NCBI GenBank assembly: GCA_002497905.1
Contig: DAFJ01000033.1
Coordinates: 5,375-56,278 of the forward strand
DNA from: Euryarchaeota archaeon UBA251
Lineage (GTDB): Archaea > Thermoplasmatota > Poseidoniia > Poseidoniales > Thalassarchaeaceae
DNA length: 50,904 nt
Reading direction: 5' to 3'
Every line of letters starts with the position of its first letter. The stretch's first letter is position 1. Under the pieces are notes generated by a model, which saw only the letters and a program-made list of their open reading frames with translations, ran no database searches and was not told the origin of the DNA. Shown here in pieces: positions 18,399-26,698 of this stretch. The translations under genes were made by a program, and so were the position numbers.

Positions 18399-19985
18399 AT
18401 GGCTCGCATGTGGGTGATGTTCCTGACATCTCTTCTACTCGTGATGACGATGAACTTCTACGCTGTGGTCAGAGAACCCGAACTTGTGCCGATTGAAGAT
18501 CTCCCCGAATATCCTATGGAGACGGTCAAAATCGAGGGCATCCTGACATCTTGGATTCGCGACCCCTATGGAGACGGAGACGATCGTATCGACATGCAGG
18601 TAATGGACAAGAACGATGGATATACAGTTGCAGAGGTTCGTTGGGTCAAAAACGGATACATCAACGAATCCAATATCCCTGCAATCGGTTCAATTGTCTA
18701 TGTTGAAGGTGAAATTGTCGAATGGAACGGGAGTATTTGGCTACAATCGAGTGGTAGAGGTGCAGTTTACGCAAAGGCCGGCGCTGATGTGACTCCTACT
18801 TGGACTAGCCTATCTGAACTAGCACGGGACCCTCTCGCCTTCGATGGAGAATCAATCACTGTCGAGGCCTATGTTGGCAAGTCAATCGCACCTAATATCA
18901 CCCGCCAATCCTTCTACCTACAGGACAACCCATCCTACTCCAACGCCGACCATATGCTCTACGTAAGATTGGAGGGGCGCGTGATGGACCAATATGAAGC
19001 CGGCAGCAAAGTTCGCCTAACTGGATGGGTTCTGTTCGATTCAAGGAATCTGCGATATCAGATGTTCTCACAATCTTCCACTCTTCAGATACTCCACGAG
19101 GCAGGGCCGGCTCAGTTACGGTGGTCAGCTAACGCGATGAGCCTATCCTATGATGTAGGGAAATTAGTCACCATCGATGGAACCCTTCAGATGGAGGGTG
19201 AAAATCTGATGCTCAAGGGGCCAACAACAGAAGATGCATTGTGCGCGATTATAGATGGCAATGGAGAACCACCATTGGACGAATACCGTGAAAACTGGAC
19301 TGGACGATTACAATGGAGTAATAGTAAGGCAACAATCTGCATGATGATTGATCTCGCCGAACAACCCGAACCTGATATCTCCACTGATGGTGTAATCCCA
19401 TTGGACTCTATCGCGATGAATCCATTCCTATACGCAAATTCATCTCACACAGTAGAAGGATGGATTTCTAATCCAATCTGTCCGGACTATCTCAAGGGGT
19501 ATGTGCAAGATGCACCTGAATATACTAGCGGGATGATTAAACTCAGAATTGAGCTCTCGGGCGAGAGATCAAAATGTATTGAGGCTGGCCAAGCAGTTCG
19601 AATGATTGGAACTATTGTTTGGGATGTCGAGGATGCCCGAGTCATCATACGAATCTCAGAAATCAATCTAACAGGGCCAACACCTGGCTACGCGACATTG
19701 ACATGGGGCGAGACCTACGCGGACTGGCGCTGGGAAGAGAATAAGATTGTGAAGATTCAAGGGATTATCGAAGCACAGGACAATGGAACAACACAAACAC
19801 TGCGGCAAGCCGGAACGGACCGAAGTATCTGCTTGATTGGCGATGGAACTGAAGCAAGTCAATTCGGGGATGATGTGCCAACCTTGGACTGGCGTGGTCG
19901 GCTCATCCTTGAGAATGACATGGGCGGTACCAGCAGCGCTTGGGTATGCTTAGACATACGTGGACATGAACAAACGTGGGCATAG
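18399..19985 (+). CDS. Membrane-anchored extracellular protein made of tandem OB-fold-like modules
   Basis: 528 residues with one N-terminal hydrophobic segment (about 4-24) acting as signal or anchor. The rest reads as about five repeats of roughly 90-100 residues with an OB-like strand rhythm: TVKIEGILTSWI, SITVEAYVGKSIAPN, KLVTIDGTLQMEGENLMLKG, HTVEGWISNPICP and IVKIQGIIEAQDNG open successive modules. Several end with G-x-x-V-x-x-x-G strands such as GSIVYVEGEIVEW and GSKVRLTGWVLFD. OB folds commonly bind single-stranded nucleic acid or oligosaccharide; which applies cannot be decided by eye. The stop codon directly abuts the GTG start of the TctA-like permease, so the two are translationally linked. 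First gene of the plus-strand run; an 85-base upstream region is shared with the divergent gene. Confidence 0.72.
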   Translation: MARMWVMFLTSLLLVMTMNFYAVVREPELVPIEDLPEYPMETVKIEGILTSWIRDPYGDGDDRIDMQVMDKNDGYTVAEVRWVKNGYINESNIPAIGSIVYVEGEIVEWNGSIWLQSSGRGAVYAKAGADVTPTWTSLSELARDPLAFDGESITVEAYVGKSIAPNITRQSFYLQDNPSYSNADHMLYVRLEGRVMDQYEAGSKVRLTGWVLFDSRNLRYQMFSQSSTLQILHEAGPAQLRWSANAMSLSYDVGKLVTIDGTLQMEGENLMLKGPTTEDALCAIIDGNGEPPLDEYRENWTGRLQWSNSKATICMMIDLAEQPEPDISTDGVIPLDSIAMNPFLYANSSHTVEGWISNPICPDYLKGYVQDAPEYTSGMIKLRIELSGERSKCIEAGQAVRMIGTIVWDVEDARVIIRISEINLTGPTPGYATLTWGETYADWRWEENKIVKIQGIIEAQDNGTTQTLRQAGTDRSICLIGDGTEASQFGDDVPTLDWRGRLILENDMGGTSSAWVCLDIRGHEQTWA

Positions 19986-21752
19986 GTGAGCCACATGCTC
20001 GAGACCTACTTCGCAGACCTATTCTGGCTCTTTGTGGCCTTTGGTGCAGGAGCAATCCTCGGTACATTCACTGGCTTAATCCCTGGGTTTCACGTCAATA
20101 ACGTGGCCTTGATTGCGGTCTCACTCACTCCAATCGCCGTTGGAATAGGCCTCCCACTAGACCTTGTCGCAGGAATGATCGTATCCTGTGGCACAGTCCA
20201 CACCTTCCTCAACTACATCCCCAGCGCATTGGTGGGTGCGCCTGATGACAACATGGCACTGGCCCTGTTACCAGGGCATCGAATGTTGGTCACTGGCCAA
20301 GCAGCACAAGGTGTTGCATACTCTGCACGTGGATCACAGATGGGCATGATAATGGCAATCCCTCTGCTCATTGTCGCGAGACTCCTATTCGGTGACAATC
20401 CGGGATTGAACTGGTTTGAAGGGAGTCGGGATATTCTACCTTGGCTTCTGCTTAGCATCTCGACCTTCCTGCTAATGACTGAGACCACGCGCCTCCCTTG
20501 GCCCACCTTCTTACAGAAGATTACATCTTGGATGAGGATTCCTTTGCCACGGCCCATTCGTGTATCAATCCCAATCTTTGCCTTCCGCTACGAGCGTGAA
20601 TGGAATGCAATCGATTTGCGCCTCGGTAGTTCCTCAAGGAAAGCCGGGATCTTCGTCGCCTTGGCATTCTTCCTCCTCTCTGGCATGTATGGTTGGGCCG
20701 TGTTTGAGTTGCCGGCCCGTTCACCAGTAGGTATGCCATCTGCAACTTTGCTAATGCCGAGCCTTGCAGGGTTGTTCGGTATCGCCAACCTGATTGACAT
20801 CTACGTGACAACCTCTGAGATGCCGAAACAGGAACCAAATTGGGAACTCCCCCCCATGAAGCCCCTTGCCGTGCCTACATTCCTCTCCGCAATCGTGTCC
20901 TCTGTAATGGCTATTCTACCAGGTATGACCGCTGCACAAGCAACAGTTGTAGTAATGTCAATTCGAAACATTACGGGCCGCCTAAGGGACCCAAACTTCG
21001 TCCCGGCCGACTTTGAGTATTCACCTTCATCCCGAGATATGTCTCCAGAGGAGATGCTCGCCGAGCGTCGACGTCTGTTTATGGAAGAAGTAGGGGGCCC
21101 AGTGGATGAGGAAGAGGCCATTGAAACGAACGATATGGAAGCGGATTTGGATGAAGAGGATGTAGAAGTCTCAGTTAGCGAAGATGAGGAAATGACTGAC
21201 TTTGAGGCTTTGATTGCACTAGCTCAAGAAACTCCTGAAAACTTCGATGAAATCGAAGAAGTAAACAAGCAGGACCTCGAGGTAATTGCCGTACTTTCTT
21301 CTGTCAATACTTCAGTTACGGTGATGGTTCTCGGTTTCCTGTACATGGTTGGACGGCCGCGTTCAGGTGCCGCACTTGCACTGAATATGATTTATCCAAT
21401 TGACATCTGGGGCACCCTCGAACCCCCATCTGACTTTGTTAGACTCGTAGCAATCACAATTTTCGCGGGCCTATTCTCTGTACCTGTTATGATTAAACTC
21501 TCAAAGGGGATGCTCAAACTCCACGAACTTATCCCCTTGCGAACGATGGTTCTCTCTGTGATTCTCTTTGTCAGTGGCCTTGTCTGGTTCAGTACGGGTT
21601 TCATAGGGCTAGGCGTCTTAGTTATCGGGACTCTAATGGGACTAATGCCACCAAGGATTGGCATCCGTCGTTCGCACGGAATGGGCATCATCCTTGTCCC
21701 AATCATGATCTACACATTCGGGCAGCAATTCGATAGTTTCGGATTCATTTGA
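19986..21752 (+). CDS. TctA-family (COG1784/DUF112-like) integral membrane permease
   Basis: 588 residues with about a dozen membrane helices. Two family hallmarks stand out: GAGAILGTFTGLIPGFHVNN near residues 20-39, and the repeat-like SSVMAILPGMTAAQATVVV near 305-323. This is the PG-x-x-x-(A/N) loop found in each half of TctA-type permeases. Bacterial TctA works with TctB and a periplasmic binding protein on tricarboxylates; archaeal members stand alone and their substrate is unknown. A strongly acidic hydrophilic insertion of about 100 residues (roughly 338-435) separates the halves and should be a large loop. The GTG at 19986 follows the previous stop directly; an ATG at 19995 is the alternative start. 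Context with the OB-like and PLD proteins suggests the cargo may relate to nucleic acid, which is inference. Confidence 0.85.
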   Translation: MSHMLETYFADLFWLFVAFGAGAILGTFTGLIPGFHVNNVALIAVSLTPIAVGIGLPLDLVAGMIVSCGTVHTFLNYIPSALVGAPDDNMALALLPGHRMLVTGQAAQGVAYSARGSQMGMIMAIPLLIVARLLFGDNPGLNWFEGSRDILPWLLLSISTFLLMTETTRLPWPTFLQKITSWMRIPLPRPIRVSIPIFAFRYEREWNAIDLRLGSSSRKAGIFVALAFFLLSGMYGWAVFELPARSPVGMPSATLLMPSLAGLFGIANLIDIYVTTSEMPKQEPNWELPPMKPLAVPTFLSAIVSSVMAILPGMTAAQATVVVMSIRNITGRLRDPNFVPADFEYSPSSRDMSPEEMLAERRRLFMEEVGGPVDEEEAIETNDMEADLDEEDVEVSVSEDEEMTDFEALIALAQETPENFDEIEEVNKQDLEVIAVLSSVNTSVTVMVLGFLYMVGRPRSGAALALNMIYPIDIWGTLEPPSDFVRLVAITIFAGLFSVPVMIKLSKGMLKLHELIPLRTMVLSVILFVSGLVWFSTGFIGLGVLVIGTLMGLMPPRIGIRRSHGMGIILVPIMIYTFGQQFDSFGFI

Positions 21753-21771
21753 AGACTAAAACCTTGCATCA

Positions 21772-21803
21772 GCCTAAAGACCCGACTTAGGCCTCGTTCG
21801 GGT
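21772..21803 (+). promoter_or_regulatory. Possible H-type RNA pseudoknot over the start of the lamin-tail/PLD gene
   Basis: Two six-base complementary pairs interlock: GCCTAA (21772-21777) with TTAGGC (21787-21792), and ACCCGA (21780-21785) with TCGGGT (21798-21803). The order 5' arm 1, 5' arm 2, 3' arm 1, 3' arm 2 is that of an H-type pseudoknot, with connecting segments of 2, 1 and 5 bases. If it does not form, the two hairpins would be mutually exclusive. The second stem ends two bases before the ATG at 21805. A role in controlling translation is inference. Confidence 0.35.
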
Positions 21804-21804
21804 G

Positions 21805-24800
21805 ATGGCCGCTCACCGTGTATCGCGTCTCGCAGCAATTCTCCTAACGACACTCTTTGTCGCATCGACTACTACTGGATACGGCCTCGGCCTAAATCCC
21901 CTCACTGACACTCCAGTAGATTCAGGCACACAGGGAAGAACCTCTGCATGCGTAGGAGACGTGTGCATATCTGAAGTTCTCGTTAACGCCTTTGGGGCGG
22001 AAACCGATACAGTGGGCCCAAGCGACTGGACCTCTGGAGAATGGGTAGAGATCCATAACGCTGGAACCGCTTCTGTTGACCTTACATCATGGACTCTGCA
22101 GGACCACTATCAGCGAGCGCTTCCAATGACAACTACAAACATTGTCTACCCAAGTAGTGCAACAAGTTTCACGGTAGCTGCAGGAGATTACATCATTCTT
22201 GCGAGAAACGGAGATGGAGGCGCCTGTGGGATGTGCCTGAAGAACACGAACGGAGTTGTTGAACTACTTACACCAAGCGGTTCGCTAGTACATTCCGTCA
22301 CATGGACTCTACGCCCCACAGAAGGTTCCACTCTCATCGAGGACGCCTCAAATCCTAATGGGGTCTGGATTGAATCCGCCGCTATCACACCCGGTACAGC
22401 AAATGGAGGAGGCAGTAGCGGTCCAACCTACTACGATACAGGGATCCGTGTACGTGAGGTTCTCGCCGACCCCTTCTTCTCAGCAGATAACGCATCCTGG
22501 CCTGGCGGCGAATGGCTTGAAATCGAGAACATTGGAGCATCCACTGTCGACCTCCTAGGCTACTACATCATGGATAGTAGTTCCAACAACATCAGCCTAA
22601 ACGAATCGCATCTCATTGGATTCGATGCAACAGATTCTACCAGCACACACATCCACCCTGGAAGCAGAAGAGTTGTGGCCATCAACAGCACCTCAGAATA
22701 TGGCGTCCTCAACAATGGGGGTGACCAATTAGCTGTCTTCGCATCAAACGGTTCAGTTACGGACGAACTCACATACCCATCAGTTAGAGCAGGGCACTCC
22801 AAAATACGTAGTGCAGATGGACTTACCTGGACTGATGCACTCTTCCCCACACCTGGTGAATCGGACGCTACATCAGTAAACGGTACAAGCACTTTGTCGA
22901 TTAACGAAATCATGGTCAATGGAACTGTCAATGATGCACCCTACCCTGATGGAGAATGGATTGAACTCCGTGTACATCCCGATGAGACGACTGGTGTTGG
23001 GCTTGCTGGGTACACGATTAAAACCGGCACTGGTGGTTCCATCGATTTGACTGATGCCTTAGTAGAATGTTCTTGCACTATTGTCAGCCCTCATGGGCTC
23101 GGACCCGGGGAATACGGTGTAATCCAGTTGAACGGTACCGGAGTGGAAATTATTCGCTCTCTAGGCGATACGATATCCCTTGTAGATCCCTCAGAAAAGG
23201 TAGTTCAGACAATCTCTTGGGCAACCAACCTTCCCGCAGGTCGTACCATGACACCGATTGCAGGCGACCCCATGAATGGATGGACTCTGTCAAATGAGGA
23301 AACACCTGCTGCTGCAAATCCAGATCAGGCCTCTGGCAATAATCAGGGTAGTATCGACTTACAGATTGTCGAAATCCTACCGAACCCCTTTGGTAACGAC
23401 TCCGCAGCCGCGTTGGCAGGCGATGGAGAATTCATCGAACTATGGAATAACGGGACTTCCGAAGTGGACCTATCAGGATGGTCAATAATCAGTGGATCGA
23501 CACTTGCCCTAAACGAGCAGACTACGAGCGATATGAGTCCAGATGCAGGAGAACGAGTGGTGATTCGGCCAACTGACCCGAGTGCGTTTTGGCTTTCGAA
23601 TACAGCAGGTTCAATCAGCCTGCATGATGCCTTAGGCAACCCAATAGACTCGATTGTCTACTCAAGTACCTTACCGGGTGCTGCGATGGTAGCCAATCTC
23701 ACTTCCAGTTCCTCTTGGATATACGCGCCCACCCCTACTCCTGGCACCGCCACGCCTACCTTCGACAATCCATATGCTGGATCTAACGATCTTGTAATCA
23801 CAGAAATCATGGTGCAATGCGGCACATCTGGTTCTGATTCAGTAGGGATACTTGGCGAATGGATTGAACTGCGAAATAATGGCACTCAGACCATTGATTT
23901 GAGCCGATGGCACATTCTCGATGAAGATGGAACAGGTATGCTTGCTACAACCAATCAGATTTGGAATGGAACTAGCATGAGTATCGCTCCTGGCGAATAT
24001 GTGGTCCTCAGGCCCGAAGAGGCATTCATGGACAACTTTGGAGATACTATCCGCCTCATGAATCCGGACGGAACCATGATTTCGACCGTATATTGGCTCA
24101 ACAGCCAGAGTTGTATCTCGATTGAACCTCGATTCGGATGGGGGCCTACTCTAATGCCATCACCGGGTGTAGCAAATCCAATGCCCGATCAATGGGATGG
24201 AACATCGAGTGTTATCTTCAGTCGGATTATGGTGGGCGAAGTCAACTCTCTGCGAGATCATGATTGGTTCGAGATACGCAACATTGGTACACAGACACTC
24301 GACATGTCTGGATGGATGATTTCACGACATCGTGAAGATGCTCCTGCATGGAACGACACCTTCCGTGGATTAGTTCTTGGGCCAGGGGAGAGCGCGATTA
24401 TCACTGGAGATCCGACCCACCTCCTTGAGGATGCAGCCTTGAATGCCTATGGCGGAAATGATGTGATGTACAATATGCCTTGGCTTCCTGATTCAGGAGG
24501 GGGATTCCAACTCGTGTCTCCTACTGGAATCGTTGTCGATACAATAGTCTACGGCGATGGAGACCCTAACATCGAAGGCTGGACCGGCCCATCGATTACA
24601 CCTCCATCAAGTTCCGGTCCAGTCGGCCTAATCATGATGCGTGGCGATGGGTGTGCTTCGACACCAGATGCAATTCCAGATACAGATTCAGCAGCAGATT
24701 GGGAGGTTCGCTGGCTTCGCATGGGAGCATCCCTATTCTGTGATGGAGGAGTATTCTCCACCACTGGAAACGTCACTACGTCTATCTCACCGGGACACGC

Positions 24801-26691
24801 ACTTGGTGATTTAGTTCAATGGATTAATGCGGCAGAATCAGAGATTCACGTACATCTCTACGAACTCACAAGTTACGAGCTTTCGAGAGCTCTCAGAAAT
24901 GCACTAGACAGGGGCGTTGAGGTAACAGTCTTACTCGAAGGAGGGGTCTACAGTTCATACGACAACATGGCCGTGAGCCGAGGTATTGCAAGCGACTTGC
25001 ATACTGCCGGAGCAACTGTCCTCTGGATGGTTGAACCACCCTCATCAACCTCGCCAGAATCTCCGTACAAGTACATTCACTCCAAGGTCGCAGTACGAGA
25101 TTCTTCCTCTGTATGGATGTCCAGTGGCAACTGGAAGTCGAGCAGTTTCCCCCTTGATGGATATTCAGGGAATCGAGATTGGTCTGTGTTCATAGATTCA
25201 GAAGATATTGCACAACTTGTTCTATCGCGGATGACTTGGGACGAGAACACATCACACCTCCACATTGAAGCATTCAATCCAATGGACTCCAGCCACGGAA
25301 CACCTGACGGTTGGGTGACACCTATTGACCGCCTACTCGAAGTAAGTCCTTCACCGGCCGGAGTAGAAACAACCCATGCTGGAGCAATCGACGGGAAGCT
25401 TCTGACCTGCCCTGATGATTGCATCAGTGGTCTTGTCGATTTGATTGATTCATCAGAAGATACGGTTGATCTATCTCTCCAGTACTTCCAAGATGGTTGG
25501 GGCTGGGGGTATGGAGATAACCCACTGATTGCTGCTCTTGAACGTGCAACTTTAGAACGGAACGTCACAATTCGCCTCCTTCTGAATGGCTACTATACCG
25601 ATGACCCCTTCGACGACCGAGACATGCTGAATCTAGTCAATAACGACTGGAATCGTACGCTGGGCGCAGATGCCACTGCAATACTCATGTCGCAGGGAGA
25701 TGATGTTACTAAACTACACAATAAGGGCATAATCATCGATGGGGAAAGCGTTCTGATTAGTAGCATCAACTGGGGTAGTAATAGTGCTCTGAGGAACCGT
25801 GAGATGGGGATTGTAATCAATGAGGCGACAATTGCAGGCGCCTACCTCGCCTCATTTGAGGAGGACTGGAATCGTTTGGACGACATTACTGATACCGATG
25901 GCGACGGGATGATTGACAGATACGAGATGAAATGGGGCTTGAATCGTACAAGCACGATCGTCGACGGTAGCCCACTTGCAGAACAGTCCCAAGATTGGGA
26001 CGGTGACGGACTCTCAAACCTTCAGGAATCAAATCATGACAGTGATCCATTCTCAAGAGACACAGATGGCGATTGTATCGATGATCCTGATGAGTTAGCC
26101 TTCGCTGCACAACGTGGGATCACCAACACTGCTGCGATGAACCTGATTGATGCGGACGAGGATGGCTTTGAAGATCACATCGAATTCGGTTGCAGTGAAT
26201 CTCCCACACCGGTAGACAATACGACACCTAGCGATTCGAATGATGACGAGGATGACGACCCAGGGGGTTCTTTCGGACTTCGTGAGGACCCATTGGAATC
26301 GAATGCTGCTAAGGCTCTGCTTGCTCTCGTAATATTCTCAGGCATCGCTCTTGGATTAGCTGTTGCTTTGATGTTAATGAAGCAAGATGATGGCTTTGTT
26401 GACGAGGTCCTAGTGGATGATGCAGGCTACATCTTTGATTCACCTCAGACCGAAGATACACCAGAAAATCAGACAAAACAGAGGGTCATTCTAGCAGGCA
26501 CCAGCGTAGGATCCGAGGGTAGTACCGCTCGAGAAGCTAAGAGTGGGAAAGATGATGGCGTATTTGGGGCACCACAACTGGACACCTACAACTTCCCTGG
26601 TTGGACCGATGAGCAAGTACAGTCGTATCTCGCTAGTGGTTGGACAGTGGAGCAACTCCAACAGAAACACGCGGAAGAGCACGGTGAGTGA
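21805..26691 (+). CDS. Giant surface protein: six lamin-tail domains, phospholipase-D-like domain, membrane anchor
   Basis: 1,628 residues from the ATG at 21805; a GTG directly before it could add one. A signal peptide is followed by six lamin-tail (LTD) modules of about 150 residues. Each has an E-x-(L/M)-x-N/D opening and a G-E-(W/F)-(V/I/L)-E-(I/L) core, for example SGEWVEIHNAG, GGEWLEIENIG and LGEWIELRNNG. About residues 990-1360 form a bilobed PLD-type domain with two HKD motifs: HSKVAVRD (His about 1092) and HNKGIIID (His about 1305), the latter followed by ISSINWGSNS. DxDGDG calcium loops follow (about 1365-1445), then a membrane helix (about 1503-1525). The roughly 100-residue cytoplasmic tail ends in GWTDEQVQSYLASGWTVEQL. 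LTDs often accompany secreted nucleases, so an extracellular nuclease is likely; a phospholipase is the alternative. Confidence 0.88.
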   Translation: MAAHRVSRLAAILLTTLFVASTTTGYGLGLNPLTDTPVDSGTQGRTSACVGDVCISEVLVNAFGAETDTVGPSDWTSGEWVEIHNAGTASVDLTSWTLQDHYQRALPMTTTNIVYPSSATSFTVAAGDYIILARNGDGGACGMCLKNTNGVVELLTPSGSLVHSVTWTLRPTEGSTLIEDASNPNGVWIESAAITPGTANGGGSSGPTYYDTGIRVREVLADPFFSADNASWPGGEWLEIENIGASTVDLLGYYIMDSSSNNISLNESHLIGFDATDSTSTHIHPGSRRVVAINSTSEYGVLNNGGDQLAVFASNGSVTDELTYPSVRAGHSKIRSADGLTWTDALFPTPGESDATSVNGTSTLSINEIMVNGTVNDAPYPDGEWIELRVHPDETTGVGLAGYTIKTGTGGSIDLTDALVECSCTIVSPHGLGPGEYGVIQLNGTGVEIIRSLGDTISLVDPSEKVVQTISWATNLPAGRTMTPIAGDPMNGWTLSNEETPAAANPDQASGNNQGSIDLQIVEILPNPFGNDSAAALAGDGEFIELWNNGTSEVDLSGWSIISGSTLALNEQTTSDMSPDAGERVVIRPTDPSAFWLSNTAGSISLHDALGNPIDSIVYSSTLPGAAMVANLTSSSSWIYAPTPTPGTATPTFDNPYAGSNDLVITEIMVQCGTSGSDSVGILGEWIELRNNGTQTIDLSRWHILDEDGTGMLATTNQIWNGTSMSIAPGEYVVLRPEEAFMDNFGDTIRLMNPDGTMISTVYWLNSQSCISIEPRFGWGPTLMPSPGVANPMPDQWDGTSSVIFSRIMVGEVNSLRDHDWFEIRNIGTQTLDMSGWMISRHREDAPAWNDTFRGLVLGPGESAIITGDPTHLLEDAALNAYGGNDVMYNMPWLPDSGGGFQLVSPTGIVVDTIVYGDGDPNIEGWTGPSITPPSSSGPVGLIMMRGDGCASTPDAIPDTDSAADWEVRWLRMGASLFCDGGVFSTTGNVTTSISPGHALGDLVQWINAAESEIHVHLYELTSYELSRALRNALDRGVEVTVLLEGGVYSSYDNMAVSRGIASDLHTAGATVLWMVEPPSSTSPESPYKYIHSKVAVRDSSSVWMSSGNWKSSSFPLDGYSGNRDWSVFIDSEDIAQLVLSRMTWDENTSHLHIEAFNPMDSSHGTPDGWVTPIDRLLEVSPSPAGVETTHAGAIDGKLLTCPDDCISGLVDLIDSSEDTVDLSLQYFQDGWGWGYGDNPLIAALERATLERNVTIRLLLNGYYTDDPFDDRDMLNLVNNDWNRTLGADATAILMSQGDDVTKLHNKGIIIDGESVLISSINWGSNSALRNREMGIVINEATIAGAYLASFEEDWNRLDDITDTDGDGMIDRYEMKWGLNRTSTIVDGSPLAEQSQDWDGDGLSNLQESNHDSDPFSRDTDGDCIDDPDELAFAAQRGITNTAAMNLIDADEDGFEDHIEFGCSESPTPVDNTTPSDSNDDEDDDPGGSFGLREDPLESNAAKALLALVIFSGIALGLAVALMLMKQDDGFVDEVLVDDAGYIFDSPQTEDTPENQTKQRVILAGTSVGSEGSTAREAKSGKDDGVFGAPQLDTYNFPGWTDEQVQSYLASGWTVEQLQQKHAEEHGE

Positions 26692-26698
26692 CCCGACT

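Noticed and set aside
26543..26698. N-terminal extension of the nucleoside phosphorylase
   Set aside because: This part is the C-terminal coding region of the LTD-PLD gene in another frame; the length without it matches known phosphorylases.
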